Positions 6,237 through 10,252 of a DNA stretch of 10,252 nt are shown piece by piece. Origin of the DNA: an uncultured Planctomycetaceae bacterium (GTDB lineage Bacteria > Planctomycetota > Planctomycetia > Pirellulales > JACPPG01); the NCBI GenBank assembly GCA_945957305.1, contig CAMFLN010000047.1, positions 1 through 10,252 on the forward strand, given 5' to 3'. Below the pieces are notes generated by a model. The model was not told the origin of the DNA. It was given only the letters and a program-made list of their open reading frames with translations, and did not search any database. Within the stretch, counting starts at the first letter, position 1. Every line of letters starts with the position of its first letter. A program made the position numbers and the translations under genes.

Positions 6237-6650
6237 CGCCGCTTGTCGGTCTTCCCTGCGTCTCCCGCGCCCGACGAAGCAAACTCCTACAGAAACGGAC
6301 ACGGCCTTGGTCTCAGCGAGACAATCGTGGTCTCGTAAACCAGCGCCGCCTAAATTGACTCCGTATCAAACTCACTGCCTGATTGGGGCTCCCCTGTCAT
6401 GCATCTGTGCGTGTGCCTGCCGGAGCCCTTGAGTTTGGCGCGCGGCTGGTCGGCATTTCGAGCCCAATCATTTAATCGTTCTACGTAACAAAGTGTCCAG
6501 TGGACGAACAAAAGTTCGCGGTTTGCGCGGAATTGTTCGCTGTTAATACGGTAGCGATTGCCGCGACCATCGCTGGCATAACAGCATAAGTCGTGCCGCG
6601 AGCTGTTTTTCGGTCGGCGCAAGATCGCCAATCCTGAATTGCCGTGTCAG

Positions 6651-6671
6651 GCCCGGATTTTCCGACCGGGC
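6651..6671. repeat. GC-rich hairpin with T-rich loop in the divergent region
   Basis: GCCCGG (6651-6656) can pair with CCGGGC (6666-6671) around the 9-base loop ATTTTCCGA. Its reverse-oriented counterpart is the inverted repeat at 4188-4209, which has the same arms and a loop also containing ATTTT when read on the minus strand. Role unknown. Confidence 0.45.
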
Positions 6672-6896
6672 GCATTGCAAATTCTGCTACGCAGGGGACC
6701 TACCGCCCGCAAGGGGTAGAAGCACAAAAAGCGACAATTCGCCGCGCCCTGTGGCAGACGGGGGCCCGCCGTTTAGGCAAACCAGCGGTTTTGTCACCGC
6801 AATCGTAATTCTTTGAACTCCCGCAGCTCCGTTCGTCGATCTAGCGATTCATAAGCCTGCGCCAAATCTGTTTGCAGCCGCACAACTTCACAAAGC

Positions 6897-6902
6897 AAGG
6901 GA
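6897..6902 (+). promoter_or_regulatory. Ribosome binding site deciding the ATG at 6910
   Basis: AAGGGA lies seven bases before the ATG at 6910. It is only one base from the in-frame TTG at 6904, so the ATG is the better start. Confidence 0.7.
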
Positions 6903-6909
6903 CTTGGAG

Positions 6910-8292
6910 ATGCTGGGGAAAAGCGGTGTTCCGTGCGTCCTTTTCGCGCTGGTCGCACTGGTTTGCGAACTTGGCAAAGTCCCTGAGGCCAGGGGCGAGG
7001 AATTTACGCTGACGAGTCAGCGCCAATTGGGCGAGATCTCGCAGGTCGAAGTACTGTTGGAAGTTGGCGGTGAATTGGCCGTCAAAGACGAGACGGAAAA
7101 GAAAGTCCACGACCTGAAAACCAGCGTCGTCGGCACCATGGTCTACGACGAAAAGCTAATTTCATCAGCCAGCGAAGCCGCGCGCAGCATTCGCAACTAC
7201 CGGCGGTGCGACGCCGTCATCAAAATCGACAAAGGGGCCACCAAGACCAGGCTCCGCGAAGATCGTCGCCTGGTGGCCGTGGCGGCCGACCAGCGTCAGG
7301 CAGACCTGTTTTGCCCGGTGGCCCCGCTGAGCCAAGAAGAACTCGACTTGATCGAATTGCCGGCCTGCAGCCTGCTGGTCGAGCGACTCTTGCCCGATCG
7401 TCCGGTATCGCCCGGCGACCAGTGGCAACACAGCGAGGATTTATTGATCGCGCTGTTGAACTTGGATGCGGTCAGCCAGTGCGAGGTGACCACCACCTTC
7501 AAAGAGGTCACGGGCGGTGCTGCTCAACTGGAACTGGCCGGCACCGTGCACGGGGCGTTGGATGGCGTTTCCACCGAGATTGAACTCAAGGGGCGCTACA
7601 AGTTCGACTTGAAGCAAGGTCGCATTACCTGGTTCGCATTGCTGGTGAAAGAGAAGCGGCCGATTGGCCCGGTAGCGCCGGGGGTCGACGTATCGGCCCG
7701 ATTGCAAATGAAAATCGTCCCCGGCAGCGACCATCCGGCACTGGCCGACGCCGCGCTGGCCGATTTGCAACTCGACCCCGCGCCAGAAGCGATGCTGCTG
7801 GAGTTTACCTGCACAGAGGGGCGTTTCCAGTTCCTTCATGATCGTGCTTGGCACGTCGTCAGCGACAACGGCAAGTCGGTCACCTTGCGACTGATGGACC
7901 GCGGCGAACTGATCGCGCAGTGCAACGCCTCGGCGCTAGCGACCGTCGAGCCCGGAAAACGGTTCACGTTGGCCAAGTTCCAGGAGGACGTAAAAAGCTC
8001 GCTCGACAAACACTTTCAACGCTTCGACTCCGCCGGCGAGTCGGAGAATTCCGCCGGCCACATGACGTGCCGCGTCATCGCCGCCGGAGCCGTCGAAGGG
8101 CTGCCGATTCAGTGGAATTACTTCCTGGTGGCCGACAACGAAGGGCATCAAGCCGTGTTCGCCTTCACAGTCGAAACGGAGCTTGTCGAGCGGTTCGCCA
8201 CGGCGGACAAGTCGATTCTGGCAACGCTGCGATTTTTGCCGTCGGCCGCGGATACCGCAGCCCAGCCGGCTAAAGCTCCGCAGCGCAAGTAG
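6910..8292 (+). CDS. Probable exported protein of unknown function
   Basis: I do not recognise a named family. From the ATG at 6910 the protein has 460 residues. The N-terminus looks like a Sec signal peptide: Lys4, a hydrophobic core about 7-19 (VPCVLFALVALVC), and a possible cleavage after Ala-Arg-Gly at 27-29. Residues about 30-290 are rich in predicted beta strand. They include LPDRPVSPGDQW near 161-172, a PGD-x-W arrangement also seen in secreted planctomycete proteins of unknown function. Residues about 303-445 look like a second domain beginning GRFQFLHDRAWHV and ending AVFAFTVETELVERF, reminiscent of PsbP/DcrB-like folds. That resemblance is by eye only. The tail is Ala/Pro/Lys-rich. 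It stands alone after the divergent region, and a DUF3891-like gene follows 89 bp later. Confidence 0.85.
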   Translation: MLGKSGVPCVLFALVALVCELGKVPEARGEEFTLTSQRQLGEISQVEVLLEVGGELAVKDETEKKVHDLKTSVVGTMVYDEKLISSASEAARSIRNYRRCDAVIKIDKGATKTRLREDRRLVAVAADQRQADLFCPVAPLSQEELDLIELPACSLLVERLLPDRPVSPGDQWQHSEDLLIALLNLDAVSQCEVTTTFKEVTGGAAQLELAGTVHGALDGVSTEIELKGRYKFDLKQGRITWFALLVKEKRPIGPVAPGVDVSARLQMKIVPGSDHPALADAALADLQLDPAPEAMLLEFTCTEGRFQFLHDRAWHVVSDNGKSVTLRLMDRGELIAQCNASALATVEPGKRFTLAKFQEDVKSSLDKHFQRFDSAGESENSAGHMTCRVIAAGAVEGLPIQWNYFLVADNEGHQAVFAFTVETELVERFATADKSILATLRFLPSAADTAAQPAKAPQRK

Positions 8293-8315
8293 ACCTGCCG
8301 CCGCGCCGTGGAGGA

Positions 8316-8328
8316 GATCCCCGGGATC
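8316..8328. repeat. 13-bp palindrome GATCCC-C-GGGATC
   Basis: This perfect odd palindrome lies 23 bp after the exported-protein stop and 27 bp before the TATAAT of the next gene. It sits inside a wider pairing of CCGCCG (8298-8303) with CGGCGG (8328-8333). There is no T-run, so an intrinsic terminator is unlikely. An operator overlapping the promoter's upstream side is possible. Confidence 0.4.
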
Positions 8329-8355
8329 GGCGGTCACTTCGCCCTCCTCTTCCCC

Positions 8356-8361
8356 TATAAT
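8356..8361 (+). promoter_or_regulatory. TATAAT -10 box before the DUF3891-like gene
   Basis: A perfect TATAAT lies 20 bp before the ATG at 8382. The -35 position (around 8333-8338, GTCACT) matches poorly. Transcription would start near 8368, giving a leader of only about 14 bases that begins inside the G-rich ribosome binding site. Confidence 0.5.
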
Positions 8362-8381
8362 TCTGCGGGGGGAGAGGGACC

Positions 8382-9161
8382 ATGCTTCGTCGCTTAGATC
8401 ATTCGGGCACAAGTGACTCTTGGCTGCTGATACCGCAGATCGAGCATGCCCATCTCTCGGGAGCCCTGGCCGGGCTATGGGGGGATGCGTCGTTGTCGGC
8501 CCTCGATCCTCTGCCCGAGGTCGTGCAGGCCGTGACGCATCACGACGACGGTTGGGCCGATTGGGATGCAGCGCCGGACGTCGACCGAGCGAGCGGCCGG
8601 CCGTTGAGCTTTGTCGAGATGCCGCTCGAAGTGGCCATCGATATCTGGCGGCGTTCGATCTACCTGGCTTGCTCGCGCGGTTATCTGGCGGCGCACATGG
8701 TGAGCAACCATTTCACGACGCTGCTACAGAACGCTTCGCCGCGTTGGAGCAATGATCCGCGGCAATTTCAGACCAGCCGGCAATTCCTCGACGAGCAGTC
8801 GGAACATCGTGAATCGTGGCTCGCACAATGGCAGCAGCCGCGCCCCACAGTGCGGACGCGCAAGATGGCTGAGACCGCGCTGAAATACCTGCAATTTTTC
8901 GATGCCCTCAGCTTGTGGTTCTGCGGGGCGCCGCGCCGCGAACCGCAAAGCTTCGACTCGCCCGAGGGCTATGATCTAAGCATCGTTCCGTTGGGGGCAA
9001 ATCGCTTTACGCTGCGGCCGTGGCCCCTTTCGGTCGGCCAGCTGTCGCACACCGTCCAGGCACGCCGCATTCCCGTGGGCCGGTATGCGAGTCGCGAGGC
9101 GCTAGCGGCGGGCCCCAGCGAGGCGGCCGAAATCGCGTTCGAACTGACGGTCGAAAGTTAG
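8382..9161 (+). CDS. DUF3891 family protein
   Basis: The 259-residue protein matches my memory of the DUF3891 family. An N-terminal IPQIEHAHLSGALAGLW is followed by a conserved HHDDGWADWD near 53-62, then GRPLSFVEMP near 72-81 and AAHMVSNHFTTLL near 103-115. The His/Asp pattern (His22, His24, His53, His54, Asp55, Asp56, His105, His110) resembles a metal-binding HD-type helical core. That would be compatible with a hydrolase, but no activity is established for the family as far as I know. The usual Asp-His-Ala of the first motif reads Glu-His-Ala here. GGAG seven bases before the ATG is a good ribosome binding site. There is no signal peptide, so it is probably cytoplasmic. The gene converges with the methyltransferase gene, leaving a 27-bp gap. 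Confidence 0.85.
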   Translation: MLRRLDHSGTSDSWLLIPQIEHAHLSGALAGLWGDASLSALDPLPEVVQAVTHHDDGWADWDAAPDVDRASGRPLSFVEMPLEVAIDIWRRSIYLACSRGYLAAHMVSNHFTTLLQNASPRWSNDPRQFQTSRQFLDEQSEHRESWLAQWQQPRPTVRTRKMAETALKYLQFFDALSLWFCGAPRREPQSFDSPEGYDLSIVPLGANRFTLRPWPLSVGQLSHTVQARRIPVGRYASREALAAGPSEAAEIAFELTVES

Positions 9162-9188
9162 CCACTTTGCTTACCGGCCGACACCGCT

Positions 9189-9869
9189 TTAGTCGCGTCG
9201 CGCGGCCAAAGTCCAGTGCCGATCGCTCGTCTGCCTCACCGACTCGCGCGGCAGGCCCGCGTCCTGCGCCAATTCCCGGGCTTCTGGCAAACTGAGCGCC
9301 GCGCGCAAGGACTGTTCAAACAGTTGCCGCTGATGGTCATTCGCCTCGGCGGCATACGTGCCGACGAGCTGTGCCACTTGCCCGTCGTCCACCGGCCGCA
9401 GTAAATCACGCAAAAAGATCAGCCCACCGGGTGTTAGCACGCGCACGGCTTCGCGGAGCACGCCGCTTGGATCGGGAATGTGATGCACGATGCTGTTGGA
9501 GATCACTACGGCAAATTGGCCATCCGCGTACGGCAGCTGTTTCGCATCAATTCGGTCGAGGCGGATACGGTCGATCAGGCCGGCCACCTCGACATTCGTG
9601 CGTCCCAAATTGAGCATCGCGGCAGCGAGATCAATGGCCATCACGCGAACACCCGCGGCACGGCGGCATAGTTCGACCGGGATTTGCGCCGTGCCCGTGC
9701 CGATGTCCAAAACGTCCACATACTCGTCCCCGAGCGTCGCCGCCTCGGGGCAGACGTCGAGCAAGTCCGTGACGAAAGTCCGATTGACCGTCGTATGGTC
9801 CATCCGGTCGTAGTCGAGCGCCTCGGCTGGCGTGTCCATGACCTCGGGCTCTAGGACGCGCGAGAGCAT
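9189..9869 (-). CDS. Class I SAM-dependent methyltransferase
   Basis: The 226-residue protein has a Rossmann-type methyltransferase core. Motif I is VLDIGTGTAQIPVEL (about 53-67). An acidic residue after strand 2 lies in VMAID (76-80). DAKQLPYADGQFAVVISNS lies near 108-126, then HHIPDPSGVLREAVRVLTPGG near 129-149. These bind S-adenosylmethionine; the pattern is that of the Methyltransf_11/25 group. The acceptor substrate cannot be read from the sequence. AGGAG ends six bases before the ATG at 9869, supporting this start. It lies 51 bp after the DUF6786-like gene on the same strand, so the two may be co-transcribed, though no functional link is evident. No signal peptide is visible. Confidence 0.92.
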   Translation of the reverse strand: MLSRVLEPEVMDTPAEALDYDRMDHTTVNRTFVTDLLDVCPEAATLGDEYVDVLDIGTGTAQIPVELCRRAAGVRVMAIDLAAAMLNLGRTNVEVAGLIDRIRLDRIDAKQLPYADGQFAVVISNSIVHHIPDPSGVLREAVRVLTPGGLIFLRDLLRPVDDGQVAQLVGTYAAEANDHQRQLFEQSLRAALSLPEARELAQDAGLPRESVRQTSDRHWTLAARRD

Positions 9870-9875
9870 CGCGAA

Positions 9876-9880
9876 CTCCT
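9876..9880 (-). promoter_or_regulatory. Ribosome binding site of the methyltransferase gene
   Basis: AGGAG on the minus strand lies six bases before the ATG at 9869, an ideal spacing that supports the chosen start. Confidence 0.7.
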
Positions 9881-9920
9881 GCAGTGCACCAACGAATAAA
9901 TCGGACTTTGATAATCGCGG

Positions 9921-10252
9921 CTACTTGCCGTCGGCAAACTTTTGCACGTCCGCCAGTTCGACGCCCAAGGTGGCCTTCAGTAAGGGAGCGAGTGTTGCTG
10001 CGTCGGCCTGGATATGAAACGTGCGCTGCGTGTGCTTCAACTGCTCGCCCTTGGCCAGCGGGCGTGTGGGGGAAAGCGATTCGAGTTCAAAGAAGCCCCC
10101 CATCGCCTTGGCCCCTGGCTGCGCGGGCCCATCGTTATACGAGTTGAACACGTCCCCTTCGTAAGGGGCGTCCTGCCGTAGCGACCACGAATTGTTGACG
10201 TACAGATGTTCGCTGGGTTGAGGAGGCATCGTGAAATGGACCAGCGTCAGTG
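9921..10252 (-). CDS. C-terminal part of a DUF6786-like protein, 5' end outside the window
   Basis: The frame is open through the right edge of the window, so the Met at 10229 is internal and the true start lies beyond 10252. The visible 109 residues include YVNNSWSLRQDAPYEGDVFN, then SYNDGPAQPG, GGFFELESLSP and HTQRTFHIQAD. This combination (NSYNDGP, FELE-SP, H-T-RTFH) matches what I recall of DUF6786 proteins, common in planctomycetes and Bacteroidota, which probably share the beta-sandwich fold of aldose epimerase-like proteins. The function is unknown; sugar binding is plausible but inferred. It ends with TAG at 9923-9921, just upstream of the methyltransferase gene. Confidence 0.75.
   Translation of the reverse strand, partial: LTLVHFTMPPQPSEHLYVNNSWSLRQDAPYEGDVFNSYNDGPAQPGAKAMGGFFELESLSPTRPLAKGEQLKHTQRTFHIQADAATLAPLLKATLGVELADVQKFADGK

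Larger units (their letters stand above)
6221..6909. other. 690-bp divergent intergenic region without a recognised gene
   Basis: This region separates the minus-strand sigma gene from the plus-strand exported-protein gene, so it should hold promoters in both directions. I found no clear -35/-10 pair for either. Visible structures are GTCTC/GAGAC at 6310-6322, the dyad GTCCA-G-TGGAC at 6495-6505, a hairpin CGAAC-AAAA-GTTCG at 6505-6518, and a GC hairpin at 6651-6671. A 93-codon frame at 6631-6350 starts with TTG and has no ribosome binding site. I recognise no structured RNA (SRP RNA, RNase P RNA, tmRNA, known riboswitch). Confidence 0.5.

Noticed and set aside
5036..6358. 440-codon open frame on the plus strand opposite the sigma factor gene
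   Set aside because: The minus-strand frame has clear sigma regions 2 and 4 and a good ribosome binding site. The antisense frame has no recognisable domain and is a codon-bias artefact.
6350..6631. 93-codon frame on the minus strand in the divergent region
   Set aside because: It begins with TTG without spacing for a Shine-Dalgarno, has irregular composition and no recognisable motif, and lies where promoters are expected.
6904..6909. TTG at 6904 as start of the exported-protein gene
   Set aside because: The AAGGGA ribosome binding site would be one base from TTG but seven bases from the ATG at 6910, so the ATG is preferred.
10227..10229. ATG at 10229 as start of a complete 102-residue protein
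   Set aside because: The frame remains open without a stop through the window edge, and the motifs are those of the C-terminal part of a larger protein, so this Met is internal.

Overview
The window looks like a chromosomal segment of a planctomycete, probably of the order Pirellulales. The pointers are an EF-Tu whose switch I region lacks the usual RGITI motif, a long sigma-70 family factor with extra helix-turn-helix segments, a NusG with a Pro/Ala/Glu-rich N-terminal extension, and a C-terminal gene fragment resembling a planctomycete DUF6786-type protein. The DNA is GC-rich. No mobile element, CRISPR array or rRNA gene was seen. The taxon is inferred from protein features, not from a database search.

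Positions 1-6220 are read entirely on the minus strand. In transcription order they hold a sigma-70 family factor (6220-4553), then tRNA-Thr(TGT), tRNA-Tyr(GTA), tRNA-Gly(TCC), tRNA-Thr(GGT), tuf (EF-Tu), tRNA-Trp(CCA), secE, nusG and the first 29 codons of rplK (L11), which is cut by the window start. The four tRNAs before tuf match the E. coli thrU-tyrU-glyT-thrT-tufB cluster in order and anticodon, and secE-nusG-rplK follow as in E. coli. The block supplies translation elongation, the SecYEG translocon, transcription elongation and the ribosomal stalk base. A candidate promoter lies just before the first tRNA. Between it and the sigma gene is a stretch with direct repeats and a nearly perfect 30-bp palindrome that can form competing hairpins.

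Positions 6221-6909 are a 690-bp divergent intergenic region in which I see no convincing gene. Positions 6910-9161 are on the plus strand: a probable exported protein of unknown function, then a DUF3891-like protein with its own TATAAT box and a very short leader. Positions 9189-10252 are on the minus strand and converge on the DUF3891 gene: a class I SAM-dependent methyltransferase preceded by the 3' end of a DUF6786-like gene that runs off the window.

The most unusual items are the sigma factor (three N-terminal HTH-like segments, no region 3, altered -10-reading residues in region 2.4) and EF-Tu (rewritten switch I, with the two hydrophobic-gate residues exchanged relative to E. coli). 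Several leaders carry short direct repeats that may be regulatory or simply recent slippage products.
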